In this document: positions 33,318 to 44,575 of the stretch, in pieces
Numbering within the stretch: position 1 is the first letter of the stretch
Layout of the letters: each line of letters begins with the position of its first letter
Assembly (NCBI RefSeq): GCF_001427665.1
Contig: NZ_LMHC01000023.1
Coordinates: 171,012-235,011 of the forward strand
DNA: 64,000 nt
DNA from: Caulobacter sp. Root655
GTDB taxonomy: Bacteria > Pseudomonadota > Alphaproteobacteria > Caulobacterales > Caulobacteraceae
Direction of reading: 5' to 3'
Position numbers and translations under genes: made by a program
The notes under the pieces: generated by a model
Seen by the model: only the letters and a program-made list of their open reading frames with translations
What the model was told of the DNA's origin: nothing
The model's database searches: none

Positions 33318-34754
33318 ATGGCGCGGGAGGAACGAGACCAGCAAGGTCGCGCCTGGCGCGCGCGCCCATCGATACTGGCGCCGGGCGGGCCCGCGCCGCT
33401 CTTGCCCGATGGAGCGCACAGACGCCTGTCGCCAGCCCAGGCGGTGGTGCTGATCCTCCTGGCGGCCCTGGTCATGACCCTGGCGGCGACGCGTCCGGCC
33501 CTGCTGACCGAGACCTTCCACTGGCTGTTCATGACCGGCTTCATGCTGAGCGCCGTGGTCAAGCTGGCGGCGGCCTGCACGCCGCGCCTGGCCGTCGTCC
33601 CGCCATCGCCGGACGATGCGGACCTGCCCGTCTACACCGTGATCTGCCCGCTGTTCCGCGAGGCGGCGGTGGCGGCCGAACTGGTCGAGAACCTGTCGCG
33701 CCTGGATTATCCGCGCGACCGCCTGCAGGTGTTGATCGCGCTGGAGGCCAAGGACCACGAGACCCAGGCCGCCTTCCAGGCCCTGCCCCTGCCGACCTTC
33801 GTCCAGGTGCTGATCGTGCCGCCCGGCTCGCCCCAGACCAAGCCCCGCGCCTGCAACCACGCCCTGGAGCGGGCGCGCGGGCAACTGGTGGTGATCTACG
33901 ACGCCGAGGACGCGCCCCACCCCGGTCAACTGCGCGAGGCCGCCGCCCGCTTCGCCGCCGAGGGGCCAGAGCTGGCCTGCCTGCAGGCCCCGCTGCGCAT
34001 CGAGGCCGACCGGCGGTTCATCGGCGAACAGTTCGCCCTGGAATACGCCGTGCAGTTCGAGGTGCTGCAACCCGCTTTGGCCCGCTGGGGCCTGCCCTTC
34101 CCACTAGGCGGCACCAGCAACCACTTCCGCGCGGAAGCCCTGCGCGCCATCGCCGGGTGGGACGCCTACAACGTCACCGAGGACGCCGACATCGGTTTTC
34201 GGCTGGCCACCCGGGACTACCGGCTGGGCGTCATCGCCTCGCCCACCTTCGAAACGCCGCCGCGCCTGGGCCCATGGTTCCCGCAACGCGCCCGCTGGGT
34301 GAAGGGTCATATCCAGACTCTGGCGGTGCATCTGCGCGGACCGGCGGCCCGGAGCCCGCGCGGCCTGACCTCGCTGGTCCTGACCCTGGTCCTGTCGGTG
34401 GCCTCGTCCCATCTGCATGGGCCGCTGTTCTTCTGGTTGCTGGCCAAGGTCGTCGGGGCCTTGCTGGGCGTCCAAGGGCTGATCGACGGCGGAGACTTCG
34501 TGGTCCTGTCGTTCGGCTGGTCCTGCGCCGCGATCGCCGGGGCGCGCGGCCTGGAGCGGGCCGGCGCCAAGCCGCGTCTCCTGCCGTTGTTCGGCGCGAT
34601 GCTGTACTGGCCGCTGCAAAGCTTGGCCGCCGCCAACGCCGCCGTGCAGTTCGTGGTCGCCCCTTTCCATTGGGACAAGACCCCGCACCAGCCCCGCACC
34701 CCGTCCAAAACCTCGTCCCCCGCCTCGCCCCAGACTGGACGGGGCTTGCCCTGA
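33318..34754 (+). CDS. Family 2 glycosyltransferase, membrane-bound, cellulose-synthase-like
   Basis: The 478-residue protein has two N-terminal membrane segments (about 42-85) and a GT-A domain with YTVICPLFREA, IYDAEDAP (donor/metal Asp), NVTEDADIGFRL and the processive motif QRARWVKG. Two or more C-terminal membrane helices and a Pro/Ser/Thr-rich tail follow. It probably polymerises or transfers a sugar across the inner membrane. No polysaccharide operon surrounds it, so the product is unknown. GGGGGAGCG lies directly before the ATG. Confidence 0.85.
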   Translation: MAREERDQQGRAWRARPSILAPGGPAPLLPDGAHRRLSPAQAVVLILLAALVMTLAATRPALLTETFHWLFMTGFMLSAVVKLAAACTPRLAVVPPSPDDADLPVYTVICPLFREAAVAAELVENLSRLDYPRDRLQVLIALEAKDHETQAAFQALPLPTFVQVLIVPPGSPQTKPRACNHALERARGQLVVIYDAEDAPHPGQLREAAARFAAEGPELACLQAPLRIEADRRFIGEQFALEYAVQFEVLQPALARWGLPFPLGGTSNHFRAEALRAIAGWDAYNVTEDADIGFRLATRDYRLGVIASPTFETPPRLGPWFPQRARWVKGHIQTLAVHLRGPAARSPRGLTSLVLTLVLSVASSHLHGPLFFWLLAKVVGALLGVQGLIDGGDFVVLSFGWSCAAIAGARGLERAGAKPRLLPLFGAMLYWPLQSLAAANAAVQFVVAPFHWDKTPHQPRTPSKTSSPASPQTGRGLP

Positions 34755-34772
34755 GCGCGTATTGGCGGGGTC

Positions 34773-35687
34773 ATGGATCCGACCGTCGCCCCCGCCCCCC
34801 TCGTCATGCGCACCACCGGTTGGGCCGACTACGCCCTGCTCGACAGCGGCCATGGCAGGAAGCTGGAGCGCTACGGCCGCTACACCGTGGTGCGGCCCGA
34901 GCCGCAGTGCTTCTGGACCCCGCGCCTGCCCGCCAAGGCCTGGGACGAGGCCGACGCCGTCTTCGACCCAACCGACGAGGACGAGGCCGGCCGCTGGCGC
35001 TTCAAGGGCAAGCCGCTGGAGAAGTTCCCGCTGGCCTGGGGCGAGGCCAGGTTCCACGGCCAGTTCACGCCGTTCCGCCACCTGGCCTTCTTCCCCGAAC
35101 AGGCCGCCAACTGGGCCTGGCAGGACGCCCGCGTCCGGGCCTTCAAGACCCGCCAGCCCAAGATCCTGAACCTGTTCGGCTACACCGGCGTGGCCAGCCT
35201 GGTCTGCGCCGCGGCCGGAGCGGCCGTCACCCACGTGGACGCCTCCAAGAAATCGGTCGGCTTCGCGCGCGACAACGCCGCCTTCGCCGGCCTGTCCGAC
35301 AAGCCAATCCGCTGGATCGTCGAGGACGCCCGCCGCTTCGTGGCCCGCGAGGTGCGCCGTGGCTCGCAATATGACGGGATCATCCTGGACCCCCCGAAAT
35401 TCGGCCGCGGGGCCGACGGCGAGGTCTGGCGGCTGTTCGAGGACCTGGCCGAGCTCACGGCGAACTGCGCCCAGATCCTCAGCCTCGACGCCTCGTTCCT
35501 GCTGATGAACGCCTATGCCGCCCGGGTTTCGGGCGCGGCGATGTCGGGCCTGCTGGCCCAGGAACTGAAGGGGCGCGGCGGGGTCATCGACTGGGGCGAG
35601 CTATCGCTGGTCGAGGAAAAGGGCGACCGGCAGATCGGCCTGTCGTTCTTCGCGCGCTGGGCTTGCGACAACGCGGCGGGAGCCTGA
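34773..35687 (+). CDS. Class I SAM-dependent rRNA methyltransferase, RlmI/RlmK-like
   Basis: The 304-residue enzyme has a Rossmann core with ILNLFGYTGVASLVCAAAG (motif I), an Asp in THVDASKKSV and the catalytic loop LDPPKFGRG (DPPKFG, as in RlmI-type cytosine methyltransferases). The N-terminus lacks the PUA domain found in full-length RlmI. It begins 18 nt after the glycosyltransferase and ends 2 nt before the TrmH-type gene, forming a likely RNA-modification pair. Confidence 0.82.
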   Translation: MDPTVAPAPLVMRTTGWADYALLDSGHGRKLERYGRYTVVRPEPQCFWTPRLPAKAWDEADAVFDPTDEDEAGRWRFKGKPLEKFPLAWGEARFHGQFTPFRHLAFFPEQAANWAWQDARVRAFKTRQPKILNLFGYTGVASLVCAAAGAAVTHVDASKKSVGFARDNAAFAGLSDKPIRWIVEDARRFVAREVRRGSQYDGIILDPPKFGRGADGEVWRLFEDLAELTANCAQILSLDASFLLMNAYAARVSGAAMSGLLAQELKGRGGVIDWGELSLVEEKGDRQIGLSFFARWACDNAAGA

Positions 35688-35689
35688 TC

Positions 35690-36478
35690 ATGACCAAGAC
35701 CGTCACCTCCCTTTCGAACAGCACGGTGAAAGCCGTCCGCGCCCTGCACATGCGCAAGGAGCGCGAGGACAGCGGCCTGTTCCTGGCCGAAGGCCTGAAG
35801 ATCGTCATCGAGGCGATCGACTGCGGCCACGCCCCCAAGATCCTGATGTACGGCCCCGACGCCGCCGACCATCCGATGCTGCAGAAGGCCGCCCAGGCCT
35901 GCTTCAAGGCCGGCGGCGAGATCATCGAGGTCAATCGCGAGATCCTCGAAAAGGTCTCGCGCCGCGACAATCCCCAAGCCGTGGTCGGGGTGTTCCAGCA
36001 GGTCTACACGCCGCTGTCGGCCATCGTCCCCGAGAGCGCCCCGTGCTGGGTGGCCATGCAGGCCGTGCGCGACCCTGGCAACCTGGGCACCGTGATCCGC
36101 ACGGCCGACGCGGCCGGTTGCGGCGGGGTGATCCTGGTCGGCGACTGCGTCGACCCCTATTCGGTCGAGGGCGTGCGGGCGACCATGGGCTCGATCTTCG
36201 CCGTCAAGATCGCCAAGGCCAGCATCCAGGAGTTCCTGGCCTGGCGCGAGGATTGGCCGGGCAGCGTGATCGGCACGCTCTTGACCGCCACGGTCGATCA
36301 CAAGAACGCAGACTATGTGAAGCCGTCGCTGATCCTGATGGGCAACGAGCAGCAGGGCCTGCCGCCCGAACTGGCGGCGGCCTGCGACGTCAACGTCAAG
36401 ATCCCGATGCGCGGCCGGGCCGACAGCCTGAACCTGTCGGTGGCGACGGGCATCATGATCTACACGGTGACGGGGTAG
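35690..36478 (+). CDS. SpoU/TrmH family RNA 2'-O-methyltransferase
   Basis: The 262-residue protein has an N-terminal substrate-binding region (SLSNSTVKAVRALHMRKERE) and a SPOUT knot domain. The three family motifs are visible: AVRDPGNLGTVIRTADAAG, ILMGNEQQGLP and IPMRGRADSLNLSVATGI. It methylates a ribose 2'-OH in rRNA or tRNA; the site is unknown. ATG 35690 follows the upstream stop by 2 nt. Confidence 0.9.
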   Translation: MTKTVTSLSNSTVKAVRALHMRKEREDSGLFLAEGLKIVIEAIDCGHAPKILMYGPDAADHPMLQKAAQACFKAGGEIIEVNREILEKVSRRDNPQAVVGVFQQVYTPLSAIVPESAPCWVAMQAVRDPGNLGTVIRTADAAGCGGVILVGDCVDPYSVEGVRATMGSIFAVKIAKASIQEFLAWREDWPGSVIGTLLTATVDHKNADYVKPSLILMGNEQQGLPPELAAACDVNVKIPMRGRADSLNLSVATGIMIYTVTG

Positions 36479-36484
36479 CCCAGG

Positions 36485-36622
36485 TCATGGCGGGTCGATC
36501 GTCAGGGTGAAACCTTCGTTGCCGAGAGGGAACAACTCGTCCGTTGTCGCCTCATCGTCATACATCCCCACAGATTGACCAGAACCTGCTATACTCAGCC
36601 GACAAGCTGACCTCAGCGCCAT
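36485..36622 (-). CDS. Possible small ORF (45 codons), low confidence
   Basis: A frame on the minus strand encodes MALRSACRLSIAGSG... and ends in FPLGNEGFTLTIDPP. An internal ATG at 36565 gives a 26-residue form (MYDDEATTDEL...). GGTGGA precedes the longer start. Third-position GC appears lower than in neighbouring genes and the segment overlaps what should be the upstream region of the DUF3892 gene. It could be a remnant or chance. No family was recognised. Confidence 0.2.
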   Translation of the reverse strand: MALRSACRLSIAGSGQSVGMYDDEATTDELFPLGNEGFTLTIDPP

Positions 36623-36720
36623 TCCACCGGCAGAGCAACTCTTTCCCCGCCCCTAGTCCGGCGAGCCCTCGCCAGGTTGGGGGCGCTGTTGCGCTTACTG
36701 TACGGACTTCAGAAAAGACC

Positions 36721-37023
36721 ATGATCAAACGCGCCGAAATCACCTGCGCCGCTCAGAACGGGCGCCACAGCCCCTACGAGCGGATCACCCATGTCGGCGG
36801 CGGCAAGACCAAGCCCTGGAAGCTGACGATCAAGGAAGCGATCAAGCTGCTCGATAGCGGCAAGTGGCAGTTCTACGTGATGCGCGACGACGCGCCGGTG
36901 AAGGTCGAGGCCCTGAACAGTCGAACCGGGTGTCGTTACCTGAAGACGGTCAATGACCGCAACGAGCCGCTGGACCTGCTGACGCTGCCGGACTGCCCGG
37001 CCGACGAGGTCGTTTCGGGATAG
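36721..37023 (+). CDS. DUF3892 domain-containing protein
   Basis: The 100-residue protein resembles DUF3892: ITHVGGGKTKPWKLTIKEAI, a GKWQFYVMRDD strand, YLKTVNDRNEPL and a final LLTLPDCP. There is no signal peptide or membrane segment. The family's function is unknown. ATG 36721 is chosen because the family core begins shortly after it; the frame stays open back to 36544 without similarity. A GCTATACT -10-like box lies near 36589-36596. Confidence 0.75.
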   Translation: MIKRAEITCAAQNGRHSPYERITHVGGGKTKPWKLTIKEAIKLLDSGKWQFYVMRDDAPVKVEALNSRTGCRYLKTVNDRNEPLDLLTLPDCPADEVVSG

Positions 37024-37677
37024 ACGCCCTCTCGCCCCGGAGAGGGCTCCATGCGAGCGTAGATGTCGCTGTCCTCAACGAAATCAACGGCTTGAAGTTT
37101 CTCGATCTATTTCGTCCTCACCCCTTCCGGGCGCCCCGATACTGAGCTCACCCCAGCGCACGGGGAGGGACGTCGGCCGGCGACCTGACGGGCGGTGGGG
37201 GGTGGTCGAGCGGGAAGCGCTCGCCGGTGGTCTTTAAGGGACAGCCTTCGCGGCGGTCCAGGGCAGGTTCCCTGCAACATGGGACGAAGCCCTGGCGGCG
37301 AGGGATCGGCGGACGCGGCAGGTGTGGGCTGAAATCGCCTACACGGTCCGGAAGGTTCGCTAGCCTTCCGCCCGCCGGGGGCCTCCATCGGAGCGGGTTA
37401 AAAATCCGCGATCCGAAGGCTCTCGTCCGCAGGCCGCGCGAAGCGCTCGTCTTCGTCGAAACGGTATTCAAAACTGCAAATCCTCCGGGCGGAGCCCGGG
37501 CGCTTCGCGACCCTCCCCAATCCCTCAGCGGGTTTCCGCGTGAGATCACACCCACTTGCCCCCACCTGACCGCTTCGCGGTCTGTCAGCGGCGAGGGGGC
37601 GGAGCCTTCGCGCTTAGGCTCTTCCCCCTCTGGGGGAAGACGGCCGAAGGCCCGTAGGGGGCAAGGACGTGAGCCCC
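37024..37677. other. Hairpin-rich 650-bp stretch without a convincing gene
   Basis: No frame here looks coding: those open on both strands (for example minus 37148-37555) give Pro/Arg-rich proteins without recognisable domains. The stretch holds several perfect hairpins: CGGAAGG/CCTTCCG (37349-37370), AGCCTTC/GAAGGCT (37362-37421), CCGGGC-GGA-GCCCGG near 37483-37500 and GACCGC-TTC-GCGGTC near 37568-37584. Half elements of repeat families D (near 37026) and A (about 37618-37668) flank it. A structured RNA or a decayed repeat cluster is possible; nothing is proven. Confidence 0.5.
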
Positions 37678-38094
37678 CTACTTCACCCGCGTCCAGTTCT
37701 GGGTCTTGCAGATCGGCGCGACGATGCAGCCCTTGAGCTTCAACGTGTTGGGCGAGGTCAGGATGATGGTGCCCGAATAGGTGCCGCCGTCGTCGGCGTT
37801 ATAGACCTTGCCGCTGCTCCACTTGGTCGGGCCGCCGGTGAAGTCGTAGAGCATCTGCATGTTCTTCAGCGGACGGGCGCGCAGGCTGGCGTCCTTGTTC
37901 TTGAGGTCCTTGGCCGTCGGATCGGTCTGGATGTGGTTCGAGGTCACCAGCTTGCCGCACAGGCTGTTGCCGCAGCGGCTGATCTCGACCTGGCCGCCAT
38001 TGGTCTCGGTCTGCCACAGCCCGGTGGCGTCCTGGGCCAGGGCCGGGGCGGAAAGGGCCACGGCGAAGGCGGCGGCGAGGATGGGCAGTTTCAT
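37678..38094 (-). CDS. DUF2147 domain periplasmic protein
   Basis: The 138-residue protein has a signal peptide (MKLPILAAAFAVALSAPALA|QDATG) followed by the DUF2147 domain: GLWQTETNGGQVEISRCGNS, LCGKLV, DLKNKDASLRARPL, KVYNADDGGTYSG and KLKGCI. Four Cys residues could form disulfides (CGNSLC, CIVAPIC). The domain has a lipocalin-like beta fold of unknown ligand. It is encoded alone. Confidence 0.88.
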   Translation of the reverse strand: MKLPILAAAFAVALSAPALAQDATGLWQTETNGGQVEISRCGNSLCGKLVTSNHIQTDPTAKDLKNKDASLRARPLKNMQMLYDFTGGPTKWSSGKVYNADDGGTYSGTIILTSPNTLKLKGCIVAPICKTQNWTRVK

Positions 38095-38196
38095 CTGGCG
38101 TCTCTCCCAAGAGCTTCGTGCTGTTCTAACGCGCGTTCGGCTGAACCGGCCATGAATTGCTCGCCGGGTTCGAACACCCCTCGCCTGGTTTCGGGC

Positions 38197-38805
38197 CTAG
38201 TTCCGCGGCCCCCTCCGAGCGGCGGGGCTCGAACAGGTCGTGTAGCTGTTGACGTTCAGGCGGCCAGCCACCATGCCCAGCTTCGCGGGAAGGTCGCGGA
38301 TGTGCGAGCTCCGGGTTTCCCGCACCGCGGCCAGGGCGACGCTGGCGCAGGCGAAGGCGTCCTGCGCCGCGTCGTGGTGCTTGAACGCCACGCCCAGGAA
38401 GTCGCAGACCGCGTTCAGCTTGCCCGACGGCAGGGCCGGCCAGGTGTTGCGGGCGACCTGGACGGTGCAGAGGTAGTCGAACTCCGGAAACGGCAGTCCG
38501 TAGAGCTCGCAGGTGCGCCGCATCACGCTGATGTCGAACGCCGCGTTGTGGGCGATCACCGTGGCCCCCTCGATCCGGGCCTTGAGCCGCGACAGCACGG
38601 CGGGAAACTCATCGGCGTCCTCGACATCGCCCGGCCGAATGCCGTGGACCGCGATGTTCCAGCCCGAGAACCGCATGTCGGCCGGGCGGATGTAGTGATG
38701 CTCGACCTGGGTGATCACGCCGTCCTCGATCCACGCCAGGCCGATGGCGCAGGGGCTCGAACGCTGCTCGTTGGCCGTCTCGAAATCGATCGCCACGACG
38801 GGCAA
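38197..38805 (-). CDS. DEDDh-type 3'-5' exonuclease (DnaQ-like)
   Basis: The 202-residue protein has the DnaQ exonuclease fold: VAIDFETAN (DFE motif, residues 4-12), IAHNAAFDISVM with the second Asp, and HHDAAQDA with the His/Asp of the DEDDh active site. It hydrolyses single-stranded nucleic acid 3' to 5' with two metal ions. It is too short for a PolIII epsilon with a tau-binding tail and is better described as a stand-alone exonuclease. It is directly downstream of ligA on the same strand, suggesting a DNA-repair link. Confidence 0.88.
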   Translation of the reverse strand: MPVVAIDFETANEQRSSPCAIGLAWIEDGVITQVEHHYIRPADMRFSGWNIAVHGIRPGDVEDADEFPAVLSRLKARIEGATVIAHNAAFDISVMRRTCELYGLPFPEFDYLCTVQVARNTWPALPSGKLNAVCDFLGVAFKHHDAAQDAFACASVALAAVRETRSSHIRDLPAKLGMVAGRLNVNSYTTCSSPAARRGPRN

Positions 38806-38844
38806 GGGCAGTCTCCTCGAAAGTTCGTCGGCGATGGACGTTCG

Positions 38845-41343
<2,499 letters not shown>

Positions 41344-41395
41344 TTAACCGCGATGGCCTAGACCTTGCTCCTGAAGCCCCGAAGGAGCCCGCCGC

Positions 41396-42562
41396 ATGAC
41401 CCAGACCGCAACGCTGTCCCAGAACGGTTCTCGGGGCCAATCCCGCGACTTGGCCCGTGGCGGCGCCCTGGACCTCCTGCGGTTCGTCGCGGCCCTGTTC
41501 ATCGTGCTCTACCACGTGGCCGAGCGAGCCCCGGTGTCGCTGTTCGCCATCCATCCGGCCTTTGGACGCGGCTACCTGGCCACCGACTTCTTCCTGATGC
41601 TGTCGGGTTATGTGCTGGCCAGGACCTATGGCGAGCGGGTGTTGGGCCCCAAAGGCTCAGGCGGGGGGGTTGGAACCGGGGAGTTCCTCAAGCGCCGCCT
41701 CCTGCGCATCTGGCCGGCCCACCTGGTCATGCTGGCCTTGTTCGTGGCTTTCGTGCTGGCCACCGGCGCCATCGGCCTGGCCCCGCAAAACCCGCAATGG
41801 TTCCAGTGGAGCCAGCTCCTGCCGCAGGTCTTCCTGGTTCAGGCTTGGTTCGTGCCCGGCCCCTCGGGCTGGAACATGCCGACCTGGACGCTGTCGGCCC
41901 TGATCGTCTGCTATGCCGGCTTCCCGACCGCCTGGCGGCTGACCGCCAAGGTCGCCTCGCCCTGGGTCACCCTGGCGGTCGGCGTGGCGATCTTCCTGGT
42001 CGTCGACTACGCGGCCAAGGCGATCACCGGCATCCCCGCCCACCAGCTGCCGCTGCGGTTTGGCCTGGTGCGCGGCGTTCCGCTGTTCATCCTCGGCATG
42101 CTGATCGCCCGGCTGGGGACCGCGAGCGCCGCGCCGCGCCCCCTCTTCCCGTATTGGGCCGACGGCCTGGCGATCTTCGCCGGCGTCGGGGTTCTGGCCC
42201 TGCAGGTGGCCGGCCGCTTCGACCACGCCAGCCTGGCCCTGCTGGGCCTGCTGATCTACGCCGCCGGCGCCTCGGGCTCAAAGGGCTGGGGCTGGGCCAG
42301 CCTGGCCGGGCGGCTGTCGTTTTCGCTGTTCCTGACCAACCAGCTGGCCGCCGTGGTCTGGTTCGGCGTGACCCGCGCCGTTGGTGACAAGCTCGGCTTC
42401 GAAGGTTCGATACTGTGGCTGACCTGGGCTCTGGCCCTGCCCGCCTGCGTCGTCGCCGCCTGGCTGTTCGAGCGTTTCGTCGATGCGCCGCTGCAGGTGT
42501 GGATCAAGGCGCGGCAGCAGCGCAAGGCGGCGGCCAAGGCGGTGGAACTGGCGCCGGCCTGA
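41396..42562 (+). CDS. Acyltransferase 3 family membrane protein (OafA/YrhL type)
   Basis: The 388-residue protein has about ten membrane helices of the acyltransferase-3 family. The N-terminal motif is LDLLRFVAALFIVLYHVAER with the catalytic-type His, followed by GYLATDFFLMLSGYVLARTYG and RRLLRIWPAHLV. It transfers acyl groups (often acetyl) to surface sugars or other carbohydrates. There is no extracellular SGNH domain. AAGGAG lies upstream of the ATG. It is encoded alone. Confidence 0.88.
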   Translation: MTQTATLSQNGSRGQSRDLARGGALDLLRFVAALFIVLYHVAERAPVSLFAIHPAFGRGYLATDFFLMLSGYVLARTYGERVLGPKGSGGGVGTGEFLKRRLLRIWPAHLVMLALFVAFVLATGAIGLAPQNPQWFQWSQLLPQVFLVQAWFVPGPSGWNMPTWTLSALIVCYAGFPTAWRLTAKVASPWVTLAVGVAIFLVVDYAAKAITGIPAHQLPLRFGLVRGVPLFILGMLIARLGTASAAPRPLFPYWADGLAIFAGVGVLALQVAGRFDHASLALLGLLIYAAGASGSKGWGWASLAGRLSFSLFLTNQLAAVVWFGVTRAVGDKLGFEGSILWLTWALALPACVVAAWLFERFVDAPLQVWIKARQQRKAAAKAVELAPA

Positions 42563-42602
42563 TTTACTCGGAAGGCCCCGGAAATCCAGGACCCCACTTC
42601 CG

Positions 42603-42712
42603 TTGTCATCCCGGAAGCCTCGCAGAGGCTGTCCGGGACCCAGGGGACTGGGCAGAGGCGGTGCGGTTCACCTGGGTCCCGGACAAGCGCTGCGCGCTTT
42701 CCGGGATGACAA
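42603..42712. repeat. Long inverted repeat, family C, between convergent genes
   Basis: Outer arms TTGTCATCCCGGA and TCCGGGATGACAA are perfect complements, with inner GTCCGGGACCCAGG / CCTGGGTCCCGGAC. It lies between the acyltransferase and recN ends and can serve both as a terminator-like hairpin. Confidence 0.9.
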
Positions 42713-42746
42713 CAAGAGAGTGAATTCCAGGAGCTTGAACCCCAGC

Positions 42747-44459
42747 TTACCCGATCAGCGCCCGCGCCGCGGCCCTGGCCGCCTCGGTCACCTCCGCCCC
42801 CGACAGCATCCGGGCGATCTCTTCCTGGCGTTCGGCCGGCGACAGCGGCTCCACCCGGGTGCGGGTCGAGGTTTCGTCGCCGGACTTGGCGATCCGCCAG
42901 TGGGCGTCGGCCCGGGCGGCGACCTGGGCCGAGTGGGTGACCACCAGGACCTGGGCCCCATTGCCCTGGGAACCGTCGGCCAGGCGCTTGAGGCGCAAGC
43001 CCACGGCGTCGGCCACGGCCCCGCCGACCCCCTGGTCGACTTCGTCGAAGATCATCAGCGGCTGGGCGCCCTCGCCTCTTCCCGCCAGGGCGGCTTTCAG
43101 GGCCAGGGCGAAGCGGGCCAGTTCGCCGCCCGAGGCGATGGCCTCCATCGGGCCGAACGGCGCGCCGGGGTTGGTCGAGATTTCGAAGGCGACGCGGTCG
43201 ATGCCCGTGGGCCCGGCGCGGTCCTCGTCCAGGGCCTCGACGGCGACGCGGAACCGGGCCTTCTCCAGTTTCAGCGGCGCCAGTTCGGCCATCACCGCGG
43301 TCGCCAGGCGGTCGCCGGCGGCGCGGCGCTCGGCCGACAGGGCCTGGGCGGCGAACAGATAGCCGTCGCGGGCGTCCGCCGCCTCCTGCTCGGCGGCCTT
43401 CAAGGCCTCGCCGGAGGTCTCGATGGCCTGGAGCTGGGCGGCGAAATCTGCCCGCACCGAAGGCAGCAGTTCGGGGGCGACGTTCAGCTTGCGGGCCATG
43501 CCGCGCAGGGCGAACAGCCGCTCCTCGGTCTTCTCCAACTGGTCGGGCTCGAACTCGAAGCTTTCGGCGGCCGCGTCGATGGCGGCGGTGGCTTCCTGAG
43601 CCTCGACCAGGGCGCGGTCGATGGCCTCGCAGGCGGCGGCCAGCCGGGTCATGGCGAGGCCGTCGGCCGGGGCGCCGGCGTGGGCGGCGCGCTCCCGGGC
43701 CCGCTCCAGGGCGCGGAAGGCGCTGGCCAGCTTGCCTGACAGCGCGTCGCCGCCCAGGGCGTCGCGAGCGGCCTCGATATCGGCCAGGGCCTTCTCGGCC
43801 GAGCCCAGCAAGGCCCGCTCCTCGGCCAGGGCCGTCTCCTCGCCCTCGCGGGGGTCCAGGCGGTCCAGTTCGGAGAGGCGGAGGGTCAGCTCCTCGGTCT
43901 CGGCGGCGGCGCGGTCGGACAGCTCGCGCAGGGCGGCGGCCTTCTCGCGGGCCGCCCGCCAGCCGCTCCAGGCCGAGGCCACGGCCCCGACGGCGACCGA
44001 GCCGAAGGCGTCCAGCAGAGTGCGATGGGTGCGCGGGTCGAGCAGGCCGACGGTCTCGTGCTGGCCATGGACCTCGAGCAGCAGGGCGCCGAGGTCCTTG
44101 AGCACGCCGACGCTGGTGGCCTGGTCGTTGACGAAGGCCCGTGATCTGCCATCGGCCGAAAGCTGGCGGCGCAGGACCAGGTCCTCGTCGCGGCCGTAGT
44201 CCAGGCCCTTGTCGTCGAGATAGGCGAAGGCCGGGTGGTCGGCCGCCAAGGCGAACATGGCCGTGGCGCTGGCGTGGCCGGCGGCCCCGCGCCGCACCAG
44301 GCCGGCGTCGGCCCGGGCGCCGGTGGCCAGGCCCAGGGCGTCGAGGATGATCGACTTGCCAGCTCCGGTTTCACCGGTCAGGGCGGTCAGGCCCGGCCCG
44401 ATGGCCAGGTCCAGGCTCTCGATGAGCACGACGTCGCGGATGGAAAGGCCGATCAGCAT
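42747..44459 (-). CDS. recN: DNA repair protein RecN
   Basis: The 570-residue SMC-like ATPase has Walker A GETGAGKSI near the N-terminus, a coiled-coil middle with a central turn, and an ABC signature in SGGELARFALALKAAL. The Walker B motif is MIFDEVDQGVGG. It holds or organises broken DNA ends in double-strand-break repair. It lies downstream of bamD in the lpxC-bamD-recN-ligA neighbourhood known in Caulobacter and relatives, but a strong terminator separates it from bamD. Confidence 0.95.
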   Translation of the reverse strand: MLIGLSIRDVVLIESLDLAIGPGLTALTGETGAGKSIILDALGLATGARADAGLVRRGAAGHASATAMFALAADHPAFAYLDDKGLDYGRDEDLVLRRQLSADGRSRAFVNDQATSVGVLKDLGALLLEVHGQHETVGLLDPRTHRTLLDAFGSVAVGAVASAWSGWRAAREKAAALRELSDRAAAETEELTLRLSELDRLDPREGEETALAEERALLGSAEKALADIEAARDALGGDALSGKLASAFRALERARERAAHAGAPADGLAMTRLAAACEAIDRALVEAQEATAAIDAAAESFEFEPDQLEKTEERLFALRGMARKLNVAPELLPSVRADFAAQLQAIETSGEALKAAEQEAADARDGYLFAAQALSAERRAAGDRLATAVMAELAPLKLEKARFRVAVEALDEDRAGPTGIDRVAFEISTNPGAPFGPMEAIASGGELARFALALKAALAGRGEGAQPLMIFDEVDQGVGGAVADAVGLRLKRLADGSQGNGAQVLVVTHSAQVAARADAHWRIAKSGDETSTRTRVEPLSPAERQEEIARMLSGAEVTEAARAAARALIG

Positions 44460-44535
44460 GGGACGCAGGATCGCCGGGAATCAGCATTTTTCAAAGGGGG
44501 CTTGTTCCCCGGGTGTTCTCACCGCCCGCGAACGA

Positions 44536-44571
44536 CGAAAAACGGGCCGATCCTCGAAGGATCGGCCCGTT
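44536..44571 (-). terminator. Strong Rho-independent terminator after bamD
   Basis: On the minus strand a 14-bp perfect stem (AACGGGCCGATCCT/AGGATCGGCCCGTT) with a 3-nt loop is followed by TTTTTCG. It sits 4 nt after the bamD stop and before recN. Confidence 0.93.
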
Positions 44572-44575
44572 GAAA

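Noticed and set aside
37362..37421. tRNA-like fold with 7-bp AGCCTTC/GAAGGCT outer stem
   Set aside because: Only 60 nt long, no anticodon arm of normal size and a poor T-loop (GTTAAAAAT). Kept only as part of an unexplained structured region.
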